Source: Pseudomonas nicosulfuronedens (GTDB lineage: Bacteria > Pseudomonadota > Gammaproteobacteria > Pseudomonadales > Pseudomonadaceae). From it: a stretch of 64,000 nt of DNA. The stretch is taken from positions 1 through 64,000 of the forward strand of contig NZ_SWDV01000030.1 of assembly GCF_005877905.1 (NCBI RefSeq), written 5' to 3'. Positions 45,816 through 56,592 of the stretch are shown here, one piece after another. Position numbers and translations under genes: made by a program. The notes beneath the pieces are model-generated. The model saw nothing but the letters and a program-made list of their open reading frames with translations, ran no database searches and had not been told where the DNA came from. Each line of letters opens with the position of its first letter. Within the stretch, counting starts at the first letter, position 1.

Positions 45816-47186
45816 ATGAGCGCAAGCACGGAAAACCGCACCGAGACCATCCTGCAGTTCGGTCGCTTCCAGTTTCACCCCTACAAGCGCCAGCTGTTGC
45901 AGGGCGATCGCCCGGTGCGTATCGGCAGCCGGGCGCTGGACATTCTCCAGGTGCTGATCCGCCAGCCCGGCGAGATCATCGGCAAGGATGTGATCATCGG
46001 GGAGGTCTGGGGTGACACCGTGGTCGAGGAGATCAACCTGCGTGTGCACATCGCGGCCCTGCGTCGTGCCCTCGGCGAAGGCCGCACGGGTGAGCGCTAC
46101 ATCGCCAACGTGCCGTTGCGCGGCTATGGCTTCGTCGGTGTGGTGGAGAGCGTGGTCGCTCCGGCGCGGGCGGTGACACGGCCTTGCGAGGTGCGCGCCA
46201 GCAACCTGCCGGTGCTGCTGATGGGCCTGGTCGGCCGCCAGGCGCTGCTTGAGCGGGTGGTGAAGCAGATGCCCGCCACGCGCCTGATGACCCTGGTCGG
46301 CCCCGGTGGCATGGGCAAGACGTCCCTGGCGATCCACGCCGCCGAGCAGCTCGGCAAGCATTTCAACCAGGTGCGCTTCCTCGACCTGTCCGCAGATCCC
46401 GACGGTGTCTCCCTCAGCCAGAGCCTCGCCATTCTCCTGCGCGAGCCGGCCCCTGAAGCGACCCTGCTGTTGCTGGATAACTGCGAACACCTCGCCGAGC
46501 GCTGCGCCGAGGCGGTGGAGCACCTGTTGCGCCTGCACCCAGCACTGAGCATCCTGGCCACCAGTCGTGAGCCGCTGCGCGCGGAGGGCGAGCGCGTGGT
46601 ACGCCTGCCGCCGCTGGAGGTACCTGTGCAGGACGATGCGCCGCTCGCGCTGGCCATGTGCAGTTCGGCAGTGCAACTGTTCGTGATGCGCGCGCGGGAG
46701 GTCTGCGACCGCTTTGAACTCAAATCCGGGCAAGTGCGCGCGATCATCGACATCTGCCGGCGGCTGGACGGCATTCCCCTGGCCATCGAGATGGCCGCGC
46801 GGCAGGTGGGAATCCTTGGCCTCGCCGGGCTGCCGGCACTGCTGGACACACCGATGCAACTGTTGATGCCCGGCCGCCGCACCGCCCCGGCGCGCCAGCA
46901 GAACCTGCGTGCGACCTACGACTGGAGCTACGGCCTGCTCGACGCTGCAGAGCAGCGCTGCCTGGGGTTGCTCGCCCAACTGGCGGATGACTTCACCCTG
47001 GATACCGCGGTCGCCTCGCTGGATGACAAGCGCTGGTGCCGCGAATGCGTGTTCGCCGCCGTGCGGCAACTGGCGGACAAGTCGCTGCTGTGGGTGGAGC
47101 AGGGCGAGTGCGAGGTACGCTACCGCGTGCCGAACACGGCCCGTGCGTACCTGCGCCAGGTCGAGGTCGCCAGCTCTGCGGCCTGA
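45816..47186 (+). CDS. OmpR-type winged-helix regulator fused to STAND ATPase domain
   Basis: This 456-residue protein starts with an OmpR/ToxR-like winged helix (about 13-108; GSRALDILQVLIRQPGEIIGKDVIIGEVWG) and continues with an NB-ARC-like P-loop ATPase: Walker A GPGGMGKTS (162-170), Walker B LLLLDNCEH (217-225), sensor ATSREPL (248-254) and a winged-helix segment (QQNLRATYDWSYGLLDAAEQ). STAND regulators usually have a long C-terminal sensor of TPR or similar repeats; this one ends soon after the ATPase domain, so it may be a short form. The ATG at 45816 starts the wHTH; the 52 codons upstream are not family-like. Confidence 0.83.
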   Translation: MSASTENRTETILQFGRFQFHPYKRQLLQGDRPVRIGSRALDILQVLIRQPGEIIGKDVIIGEVWGDTVVEEINLRVHIAALRRALGEGRTGERYIANVPLRGYGFVGVVESVVAPARAVTRPCEVRASNLPVLLMGLVGRQALLERVVKQMPATRLMTLVGPGGMGKTSLAIHAAEQLGKHFNQVRFLDLSADPDGVSLSQSLAILLREPAPEATLLLLDNCEHLAERCAEAVEHLLRLHPALSILATSREPLRAEGERVVRLPPLEVPVQDDAPLALAMCSSAVQLFVMRAREVCDRFELKSGQVRAIIDICRRLDGIPLAIEMAARQVGILGLAGLPALLDTPMQLLMPGRRTAPARQQNLRATYDWSYGLLDAAEQRCLGLLAQLADDFTLDTAVASLDDKRWCRECVFAAVRQLADKSLLWVEQGECEVRYRVPNTARAYLRQVEVASSAA

Positions 47187-47244
47187 TCCGCTCCTGCAAG
47201 AGCCTGGCCTCCCGTTCTTCCCGTCGCGCACATTGACGCTTTTC

Positions 47245-47339
47245 GTAGGACCGAGGGGGACGCCTAGTCCTTGCTCGCGAACCGCCCAATACCGGATCGA
47301 CCCGCGTGAAGCGGGTTCGCGAGCAAGCTCGCTCCTACA
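47245..47339. repeat. REP family A pair, left arm interrupted
   Basis: The right arm (47,315-47,339) is intact. The left arm (47,245-47,282) keeps GTAGGA...CGAG and the TTGCTCGCGAAC end but contains about 13 extra bases, so it is a decayed or disrupted partner. Confidence 0.7.
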
Positions 47340-47446
47340 AGTCGGCTCATCACCACAGTAGGGCCCCAACCCAGCACATGCGTCCAATAGGCCGGCAGCT
47401 TCCTCGTTCATAGTGACCGGACCTCAATCATGAGTCCGGGACACCC

Positions 47447-48016
47447 ATGAGCGCCGAAACCATCGATCTGAACAGCGTGGTGACGCTGGTGGTGCACCAC
47501 AAGGTGCGTTGTGAAGCCCTGCCCAGCTACGAGGCCTGGCTGCGCCGCACTGTCGCCGCGGCGCGCCGGCAGCCGGGGCACCTGGGTGTGAACGTGATCC
47601 GTCCGGACGGCGAGGGCGCGATGTTCACCACCGTGGTGCGCTTCGCCCGCGCCGGCCAGCTGCAAGCCTGGATCGACTCCCGCGAGCGCGCCGAGCTGGT
47701 CGCCGAAGTCCTGCCGCTGCTGGAAGAGGGCGATCACCCACTGATCCACAACGACGCCGAATTCTGGTTCACCCCCGAGCACGGCAACGTGCGCCAGCCG
47801 CCGAAATGGAAGCAGGCCCTGCTCACCTATCTGGTGATCAGCCCGCTGACCATGGTCATCCCGCCGCTCTGGGGGCCTGCGTTCGAGCGCTTCCCGGTGC
47901 TGGCCGGCGTGGTGCCGAGCAACCTGCTGGTGACCCTGTGCATCGTACTCCCGGTGGTCTACCTGATCATGCCGTGGGTGACCCGTCGCTGTGCCGGCTG
48001 GCTGAATGCCAACTGA
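47447..48016 (+). CDS. Antibiotic-biosynthesis-monooxygenase-domain membrane protein
   Basis: This 189-residue protein combines an N-terminal ABM ferredoxin-like domain (about 10-105; VTLVVHHKVRCEALPSYEAWL, QPGHLGVNVIRP, FARAGQLQAWIDSRER) with two membrane helices (about 123-145 and 155-178). Fusions of this type are seen in bacteria but their substrate is unknown. It lies between the STAND regulator and an alpha/beta hydrolase on the same strand. No clear ribosome-binding site precedes its ATG. Confidence 0.8.
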   Translation: MSAETIDLNSVVTLVVHHKVRCEALPSYEAWLRRTVAAARRQPGHLGVNVIRPDGEGAMFTTVVRFARAGQLQAWIDSRERAELVAEVLPLLEEGDHPLIHNDAEFWFTPEHGNVRQPPKWKQALLTYLVISPLTMVIPPLWGPAFERFPVLAGVVPSNLLVTLCIVLPVVYLIMPWVTRRCAGWLNAN

Positions 48017-48086
48017 GCTTTCCCTCCCCAGGCGCCCGCGTGGCGCCCGTATCCCATCGTCCTGCATGGCAGGCAGAGGAGTTTCC

Positions 48087-48905
48087 ATGAGCACTTTCGT
48101 TACCCGCGACGGCACCGAGATCTATTACAAGGACTGGGGCAGCGGCAAACCTGTGCTGTTCAGCCACGGTTGGCCGCTGGACGGCGACATGTGGGAATAC
48201 CAGATGCAGTACCTGAGCAGCCGCGGCTACCGCACCATCGCTTTCGACCGTCGCGGTTTCGGTCGCTCCAGCCAGCCGTGGAACGGCTACGACTACGACA
48301 CTTTCGCCGATGACATCGCCGGCCTGATCGAGCACCTGGACCTGCGTGACGTGACGCTGGTGGGCTTCTCCATGGGCGGCGGCGACGTCAGCCGCTACAT
48401 CGGCCGTCATGGCACCTCCCGCGTCGCCGGCCTGGTCCTGCTGGGCGCCGTAACGCCGATCTTCGGCCAGTCCGCCGACTTCCCCCAGGGCGTCGAGAAG
48501 GGCGTGTTCGACGGCATCAAGGCCGGCCTGCTGCAGGATCGCGCCCAGTTCATCGCCGACTTCGCGGCGCCGTTCTACGGCACCAACCATGGCCAGAAAG
48601 TCTCCGACGGCGTGCTCACCCAGACCCTCAACATCGCTCTGCTGGCGTCGCTCAAAGGCACGCTGGACTGCGTCAGCGCCTTCTCCGAGACCGACTTCCG
48701 CGCCGACCTGGCCAAGGTCGACGTGCCGACCCTGGTCATCCACGGCGACGACGACCAGATCGTGCCGTTCGAGACCACCGGCAAGCTGGCCGCCCAGCAG
48801 ATCGCGGGCGCTGAACTCAAGGTCTACGCCGGCGCACCCCATGGCTTTGCCGTGACCCACGCGCAACAACTCAACGAAGACCTGCTGGCCTTCCTGCAAT
48901 ACTGA
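48087..48905 (+). CDS. Alpha/beta hydrolase of the arylesterase/chloroperoxidase type
   Basis: This 272-residue hydrolase has the oxyanion-hole segment SHGWPLDGDMWEYQ, the nucleophile elbow GFSMGGG (Ser95), an acid Asp (GDDDQIVP, about 222-223) and His252 (PHGFAVTH), a full catalytic triad. It belongs to the cofactor-free haloperoxidase/esterase group. The ATG at 48087 has AGAGGAG upstream. The next gene (amidohydrolase) begins 11 bp after the stop, so they form an operon. Confidence 0.9.
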   Translation: MSTFVTRDGTEIYYKDWGSGKPVLFSHGWPLDGDMWEYQMQYLSSRGYRTIAFDRRGFGRSSQPWNGYDYDTFADDIAGLIEHLDLRDVTLVGFSMGGGDVSRYIGRHGTSRVAGLVLLGAVTPIFGQSADFPQGVEKGVFDGIKAGLLQDRAQFIADFAAPFYGTNHGQKVSDGVLTQTLNIALLASLKGTLDCVSAFSETDFRADLAKVDVPTLVIHGDDDQIVPFETTGKLAAQQIAGAELKVYAGAPHGFAVTHAQQLNEDLLAFLQY

Positions 48906-48916
48906 GGTACCCGAAT

Positions 48917-50758
48917 ATGAGCAACGCAGACCTGATCCTGTTCAACGGCAAGCTGCACACCGTCGACCCGGAGCGCCCGCACGCCACGGCCGTGGCCATC
49001 GCCGACGGCAAGTTCCTGGTGGTTGGCACCGACGCCCAGGCGATGGCCTACCGCGACGAGTCGACGAAACTGGTCGACCTCAACCGCCGCACCGTCATCC
49101 CCGGCCTCAACGACTCGCACCTGCACCTGATCCGCGGTGGCCTGAACTACAACCTCGAACTGCGCTGGGAGGGCGTACCGTCGCTTTCCGACGCGCTGGA
49201 GATGCTGCGCCTGCAGGCCCAGCGCACGCCGTCGCCGCAGTGGGTGCGCGTAGTGGGTGGCTGGAACGAATTCCAGTTCGCCGAGCGCCGCCTGCCGACC
49301 ATCGAGGAATTGAACAAGGCGGCGCCGGATACCCCGGTGTTCGTCCTGCACCTGTATGACCGCGCACTGCTCAACCGCGCTGCGTTGCGCGTCGTTGGCT
49401 ACACCAAGGACACCCCGAACCCGCCCGGCGGCGAGATCGTCCGTGACAGCAACGGCGAGCCCACCGGCATGCTGATCGCCCGTCCCAACGCGATGATCCT
49501 TTACGCAACCCTGGCCAAGGGACCGAAGCTGCCGCTGGAGTACCAGGTCAACTCGACCCGCCAGTTCATGCGTGAGCTGAACCGCCTCGGCCTGACCAGC
49601 GTGATCGACGCCGGTGGCGGCTTCCAGAACTACCCGGACGACTACCAGGTGATCCAGCAGCTGGCCGACGCCGATCAGCTCACCGTGCGCATCGCGTACA
49701 ACCTGTTCACCCAGAAGCCCAAGGAAGAACTGGCGGACTTCAAGAACTGGACCAGCAGCGTGACCTACGGCCAGGGCACCGACTTCCTGCGCCACAACGG
49801 CGCGGGCGAGATGCTGGTGTTCTCGGCGGCGGACTTCGAGGACTTCCTCGAACCGCGTCCGGACCTGCCCGGCACCATGGAAGCCGAGCTGGAGCCGGTG
49901 GTACGTCACCTGGTCGAACAGCGTTGGCCGTTCCGCCTGCACGCGACCTATGACGAGTCCATCTCGCGCATGCTCGACGTGTTCGAGAAGGTCAACCGCG
50001 ACATTCCATTCAACGGCCTGCCGTGGTTCTTCGACCACGCCGAAACCATCACGCCGAAGAACATCGAGCGGGTGAGGGCGCTGGGCGGCGGTATCGCCAT
50101 CCAGGACCGCATGGCCTTCCAGGGCGAGTACTTCGTCGATCGCTACGGCAAACAGGCCGCCGAGGCGACGCCGCCGATCAAGCGCATGCTGGCCGAAGGC
50201 GTGCCGGTGGGCGCAGGTACCGACGCCACCCGCGTGTCCAGCTACAACCCCTGGACCTCGCTGTACTGGATGGTCAGTGGCAAGACCGTGGGCGGCCTGA
50301 GCCTCTACCCGGAAGGGCTGAGCCGTGAAGTGGCGATCCAGCTCTTCACCCACGGCAGCGCCTGGTTCTCCAGCGAGCAGGGCAAGAAGGGCATGCTCAA
50401 GGCCGGCCAACTGGCGGACCTGGCGGTACTCTCGGAGGACTTCTTCAGCGTCGAGGAAGAGGCGATCAAGACCATCGAGTCGGTGCTCACCGTGGTGGGC
50501 GGCAAGATCGTCCACGGCGACCGAGAATTCGACAAACTGGCCCCGCCGAGCATCCCGGTGGTGCCGGAATGGTCTCCGGTGGCCATGGTCCCCGGCCACT
50601 GGCGGCCGCAGGCTCCGCTGCAGCAGGCCGTGCACCAGTGCATCGGCTCCTGCGGTGTCCATGGCCACAGCCATGAACGGGCGCGTACCAAAGACGTGCC
50701 GGTAAGCGACTTCGCCGGGTTCTGGGGCGCCTTCGGCTGTTCCTGCTTCGCCTTCTGA
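48917..50758 (+). CDS. YtcJ-type amidohydrolase with Cys/His-rich C-terminal tail
   Basis: This 613-residue metal-dependent hydrolase has the family start (ADLILFNGKLHTVDPERPHATAVAIADGKFLVVG), the metal-ligand motif GLNDSHLHLIRGG, an interior His region (RLHATYDES, FFDHAETIT) and the catalytic Asp (GAGTDATRVSSYNPW). YtcJ-type enzymes hydrolyse amides or formamides; the substrate cannot be told. The last 40 residues are unusual: Cys575, Cys579, a HxHxH run at 582-586 and Cys608/Cys610 close to the end. It is coupled to the upstream alpha/beta hydrolase gene. Confidence 0.87.
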   Translation: MSNADLILFNGKLHTVDPERPHATAVAIADGKFLVVGTDAQAMAYRDESTKLVDLNRRTVIPGLNDSHLHLIRGGLNYNLELRWEGVPSLSDALEMLRLQAQRTPSPQWVRVVGGWNEFQFAERRLPTIEELNKAAPDTPVFVLHLYDRALLNRAALRVVGYTKDTPNPPGGEIVRDSNGEPTGMLIARPNAMILYATLAKGPKLPLEYQVNSTRQFMRELNRLGLTSVIDAGGGFQNYPDDYQVIQQLADADQLTVRIAYNLFTQKPKEELADFKNWTSSVTYGQGTDFLRHNGAGEMLVFSAADFEDFLEPRPDLPGTMEAELEPVVRHLVEQRWPFRLHATYDESISRMLDVFEKVNRDIPFNGLPWFFDHAETITPKNIERVRALGGGIAIQDRMAFQGEYFVDRYGKQAAEATPPIKRMLAEGVPVGAGTDATRVSSYNPWTSLYWMVSGKTVGGLSLYPEGLSREVAIQLFTHGSAWFSSEQGKKGMLKAGQLADLAVLSEDFFSVEEEAIKTIESVLTVVGGKIVHGDREFDKLAPPSIPVVPEWSPVAMVPGHWRPQAPLQQAVHQCIGSCGVHGHSHERARTKDVPVSDFAGFWGAFGCSCFAF

Positions 50759-50792
50759 TGGAGTAACGGTGCGGTCCGCAAGGGCCGTATGC

Positions 50793-50868
50793 CGATCGCG
50801 GGGCATGGCCGGCTCCTGCAAGGCCACGAGCGCTTCAACCCAACCTGCAGGAGCGGGCCACGCCCGCC
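50793..50868. repeat. REP-like inverted repeat, variant
   Basis: GCGGGGCATGGCCGGCTCC (left, about 50,799-50,817) and TGCAGGAGCGGGCCACGCCC (right, about 50,845-50,866) form an imperfect hairpin upstream of katG. The inner arm resembles the variants at 39,757 and 39,974. Confidence 0.6.
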
Positions 50869-50973
50869 AACCGCCCAGCGCCGGCCCCTCCGGCGCATCC
50901 CCTCTGTAACAAGGCTTTTCGCCATCCCCATCGATAGCCTTTTACCGTCCGAGCCAATCGAAAACTGCAATAG

Positions 50974-53247
<2,274 letters not shown>

Positions 53248-53264
53248 TCGGGCAGGGAAGAGCA

Positions 53265-53298
53265 AAGGCCCGCGAACGAGCGATCGTTCGCGGGCCTT
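53265..53298 (+). terminator. Rho-independent terminator after katG
   Basis: AAGGCCCGCGAACGA and TCGTTCGCGGGCCTT form a perfect 15-bp stem with a 4-nt loop, 18 bp after the katG stop; the following bases are TGTCGTT, so the T run is short. Confidence 0.8.
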
Positions 53299-53376
53299 GT
53301 CGTTCCAGCCGTCGCAGGATGTTCACAGGCCGCCGGCAGACTGGGCCGCTCAATCGGGAAAGGGGGGCTTTCGCCT

Positions 53377-54465
53377 ATGCGCCGTTGTCTCGCTGCTGTA
53401 CTGGGCACCTTCGTACTGGCTGTCGCCAGTGTCACCGCCAGCGCCGAGGAATCGCCCGGCCGCACGCTGAGCGAGGCTGCCGGCGTTCCCTGGCCGACGG
53501 TAATCGCTCACCGGGGGGCTTCCCACGACGCCCCGGAAGAAACCGCGCCGGCCTACCTCGCGGCCCGCGACCTGGGGGCGGATTACCTGGAAGCGGACCT
53601 GCAGCGCACCAAGGACGGCGTGCTGGTAGCGGTGCACGATGACACCCTGGAGCGCACCACCGACGTCGCCAAGGTCTTCCCGGGTCGTGAAAAGGCGCCG
53701 GTGAGTCAGTTCACCCTGGCCGAGCTCAAGCGCCTGGACGCCGGCAGCTGGTTCAACGCCGCCTATCCCGAGCGCGCGCGTTCCAAGTACGTGGGTGTAC
53801 GCATCCTGACCCTCGATGAGCTGATCGACATCGCCGAAGGCGGTGGCGAAACCCCGGGCCTTTACCTGGAAACCAAGGCGCCGGGGCAGTTCCCGGGCAT
53901 CGAGGAAGACCTGCGCAAGGTGCTGGAAAACCGCGGTTGGCTCAACGCCGATGGCGAACCCCAGGGCAAGATCGTGTTGCAGACCTTCGAGAAGAGCAGC
54001 CTGGAGCTGCTGCAGAAGAGCATGCCGAAGGTGCCGAAGATCCTGTTGTTGTGGGTGGGCGATGGCTACCTGGCGGCGAAGAGCCCGACGACCTTCGCCC
54101 AGTCCGGCGAGAAGATCAAAGCAGACTTCTATGCCCGCCAGGAAGTGAAATCCAGGGAAGAACTCTTCGCCTGGCTGGATTGGGCCAAGGCCAATGGCGC
54201 CCTGGGTGTCGGCCCTTCGGTGACCCTGACCGCCCGTGGCGACCAGAGCTACATGGACCTGGTGCAGCCTTGGATGAACCAGGCCGCCCATGAGCGTGGT
54301 CTGTTCGTGCATGCCTACACGGTCGATGACGCGGTGGACTTCGACCAGTTGAGCAAAGCCGGCGTGGACGGCTTCTTCACCAATCGCACCGACCAGTTGC
54401 TGCGCTTCCTTGGCCGCCCGCCGAGCCAGGGGGTGGGCGAGGTGCTGAAATCCGTTGGCTACTGA
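53377..54465 (+). CDS. glpQ: Periplasmic glycerophosphodiester phosphodiesterase
   Basis: This 362-residue enzyme hydrolyses deacylated phospholipids to glycerol-3-phosphate and an alcohol. A signal peptide (1-23, ASA/EES) is followed by the GDPD TIM barrel with catalytic His45-Arg46 (IAHRGAS), PEET (53-56), the metal ligands Glu72/Asp74 (LEADLQRTKDG), His87 (VHDDTLERTT) and LETKAP. Its sequence looks like the GlpQ rather than the cytoplasmic UgpQ type. No glpT lies beside it and I found no convincing Pho box in the short upstream gap. Confidence 0.92.
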   Translation: MRRCLAAVLGTFVLAVASVTASAEESPGRTLSEAAGVPWPTVIAHRGASHDAPEETAPAYLAARDLGADYLEADLQRTKDGVLVAVHDDTLERTTDVAKVFPGREKAPVSQFTLAELKRLDAGSWFNAAYPERARSKYVGVRILTLDELIDIAEGGGETPGLYLETKAPGQFPGIEEDLRKVLENRGWLNADGEPQGKIVLQTFEKSSLELLQKSMPKVPKILLLWVGDGYLAAKSPTTFAQSGEKIKADFYARQEVKSREELFAWLDWAKANGALGVGPSVTLTARGDQSYMDLVQPWMNQAAHERGLFVHAYTVDDAVDFDQLSKAGVDGFFTNRTDQLLRFLGRPPSQGVGEVLKSVGY

Positions 54466-54491
54466 AGGAAGAGGGCGGCGTGGCTCGATCT

Positions 54492-54571
54492 GTAGGATGG
54501 GTGGAGCGCAGCGATACCCATGCTGCCGGCACGTGGGCCTGATGGGTATCGCTGCGCTCCACGCCATCCTA
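54492..54571. repeat. Palindromic repeat family C
   Basis: GTAGGATGGGTGGAGCGCAG (left) and GATGGGTATCGCTGCGCTCC followed by ACGCCATCCTA (right) form a long hairpin between the convergent glpQ and response-regulator genes. It matches 41,694-41,769 and 60,930-61,012. Confidence 0.85.
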
Positions 54572-54639
54572 GGAAAAGCGAATGGGGGCAGCGCTGGCGC
54601 GTTGTTGCCCTACGCCTCCCAACCTGTCCAGCGAGAGCT

Positions 54640-56406
54640 CTACGCCAGCGGCAGGGACAGGTGCAGGCTCACGGTCGCCCCCTGGCCGGGAGGGCTTGCG
54701 AGTACCAGCTCGCCCTTGAGCAGCCCCACCAGTCGTTTGGCGACGATCAGGCCGACTGGCGCGTCCTGCAGCATCTGTCGTGCAGCGTCGGCGGCCAGTT
54801 CTTCCAGCGAGTAGACTGCCAGCGGGTCTTCCGGGGTACTGGCGATGGGGGCTGCGTTGAGACGGACGGACAGGTGCTCGTGCTCGACCTGCCCATGCAG
54901 GCCGATGCGCAGGATGCCGGCGGTGGTTTCGCGGATCAGGTAGGCCAGCAGGTAGTCGAGGATCTTGCGCAGCAGCAAGGGATCGCCCAGTACCGCTTGA
55001 TCCAGCGGTGGTGCCACTTCGACCTCAAGCTTCAACCCCTTGACGCTGGCCGGCGCAGCGGCGCTGGCCAGTGCGGCGTGCAACAGTTCTTCCAGGCTCA
55101 ATGGCAGGCTCTGCATCTGCTCCTCGCCACTTTCCAGGCGGGCGATCTGGCGCAGGTCGGCGGTCAGCCTGAGCAGGTCGCGGCTGGTGCCGTCGATCCA
55201 CTCCAGCGCCTGGCGGTCGGCCGGCTCCAGGCTGGCGCGCTGCAGGACCATCTCCAGCAGGCCGTGCATCGCCCCTAGCGGCAGGCTGAACTCGTTGCTC
55301 GCCCGCACCAGGAAGTTGAGTTTCTGCCGGTTGCTCAGCTCGGCCTGCTGCTTGTCCGCCTCGATGGCGCGCAGGCGGTCCTGGCGGCCGGTGATGTCGG
55401 CGCTGCCGCAGATCATTCCGAGCAGCCGCCCCTGGGCGTCGCGGTAGGGCTTGCCCCAGTGGTGCAACACACGGCGCTGGCCGTGGATGCGCAGCTCGAT
55501 GTCGCGGGCGAAGGCCTGTTCGGCGGCCACGGCCTGTAGGAAGTACTGGTGCAGCAGTTCGGCCTGGGCCGGCGCGTACCAATCCACGTCCATGGCTCGG
55601 GTGCCCAGCACCTCGGCTAGGTCGACGTCGTAGAGGCGCAGGAAGGCGAGGTTGGCATGCACCAGGCGGCCACCGGTATCGCGTACGTAGAGCGCATCGG
55701 GCAGGCTGTCGACCAGGCTGCGCAGCATCACCAGTTCGTCGCTGGCCGGCGCCGGCTGCTCGGGTTCGGCCTGGGGGGCGGCCACCAGCGCGTTGCGCCG
55801 GGCGAAGTCGATCAGTTCCGCCAGGCTGTGCAGGTTGAGCTTGTGCTGCAGGCGCGTGCGGTAGGTGCTGACGGTCTTCTCGCTGATGGTCAGCTCATGG
55901 GCGATCTGGTGGTTGTTGCGCCCGCTGGCGAGGAAATACAGCACGGAAAGTTCGCGGTTGGACAGGCTGGCCACCCGCTCGCGCTCACCGCTGCGCACCT
56001 GGGGCAGATTGACGTTGCCCAGCAGACGCATGGGAAAGTAGCTGCGGCCGCGCAGCAGCATGGCCACGGCCAGGCTCAGCTCACGCAAGTCGTCGTGCTT
56101 GCTGACGAAGCCCGAGGCACCGCCCTGCAGGAAGCGTCCGACGATGTGCTCCGAGTCCTGGGCGCTGAACGCGAGCACCGGCAAGTCGACGCCGTGCGCC
56201 TTGAGCCGCGCCATCACGTCCAGGCCGTTGAGGCGCGACAGGTCGATGTCGAGGATCAGCAGGTCCGCGGGGCGTTCCAGGCTCAGGCGCAGGGCGTCCA
56301 GACCGTCCTCGGCCTCGCCGGCGATGGCGTGGCCTTCGCTCTCCAGCAGCACGCGGACGGCATGGCGGGTGACCGGATGTCCGTCGGCGATCAGCACCTG
56401 GCCCAT
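54640..56406 (-). CDS. Response regulator-LuxR HTH-PAS-pseudokinase fusion
   Basis: This 588-residue protein joins a receiver domain (1-118; phospho-acceptor Asp53 in LILDIDLSRLNG, Lys103), a LuxR/NarL-type HTH (about 143-205; LSNRELSVLYFLASGRNNHQIAHELTISEKTVSTYR), a PAS domain (228-340) and a kinase-like region. In the dimerisation helix the usual SHE is SNE (Asn371), so the phospho-accepting His is missing. The ATP-binding part also lacks a DxGxG motif and a clear N-box Asn. The kinase half is therefore probably a non-catalytic sensor or dimerisation module. The gene is divergent from an autotransporter. The ATG at 56406 starts the receiver domain directly. Confidence 0.87.
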   Translation of the reverse strand: MGQVLIADGHPVTRHAVRVLLESEGHAIAGEAEDGLDALRLSLERPADLLILDIDLSRLNGLDVMARLKAHGVDLPVLAFSAQDSEHIVGRFLQGGASGFVSKHDDLRELSLAVAMLLRGRSYFPMRLLGNVNLPQVRSGERERVASLSNRELSVLYFLASGRNNHQIAHELTISEKTVSTYRTRLQHKLNLHSLAELIDFARRNALVAAPQAEPEQPAPASDELVMLRSLVDSLPDALYVRDTGGRLVHANLAFLRLYDVDLAEVLGTRAMDVDWYAPAQAELLHQYFLQAVAAEQAFARDIELRIHGQRRVLHHWGKPYRDAQGRLLGMICGSADITGRQDRLRAIEADKQQAELSNRQKLNFLVRASNEFSLPLGAMHGLLEMVLQRASLEPADRQALEWIDGTSRDLLRLTADLRQIARLESGEEQMQSLPLSLEELLHAALASAAAPASVKGLKLEVEVAPPLDQAVLGDPLLLRKILDYLLAYLIRETTAGILRIGLHGQVEHEHLSVRLNAAPIASTPEDPLAVYSLEELAADAARQMLQDAPVGLIVAKRLVGLLKGELVLASPPGQGATVSLHLSLPLA

Positions 56407-56471
56407 GGCATTTTTCCTTGTCGAAGTCTCGTTCAACGCTAGAGCATTTCCGCCCGTCCTGCAGAATTTGA

Positions 56472-56487
56472 GTAGGAAGTTTCCTAC
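56472..56487. promoter_or_regulatory. 16-bp palindrome, candidate LuxR/NarL-type operator
   Basis: GTAGGAAGTTTCCTAC is a perfect palindrome of two inverted heptamers around two bases, the 7-2-7 layout known for NarL/BvgA-type response regulators. It lies 66 bp upstream of the regulator ATG and 106 bp upstream of the autotransporter ATG. A hairpin (TCGGAGC/GCTCCGA, 56,512-56,530) follows in the autotransporter leader. Confidence 0.6.
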
Positions 56488-56592
56488 GCAACGGTAAATG
56501 CTTTCCCATCTTCGGAGCTCATCGCTCCGAGAAGAATCGCCCCAGAGACCGGCTCACGCGCCGGCCAGACATGGATTCTGGAGGGCTACCAG

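Noticed and set aside
53248-53376. Pho box upstream of glpQ
   Set aside because: The best candidate (CCGTCGC-N4-TGTTCAC) matches the consensus at only about half the positions.
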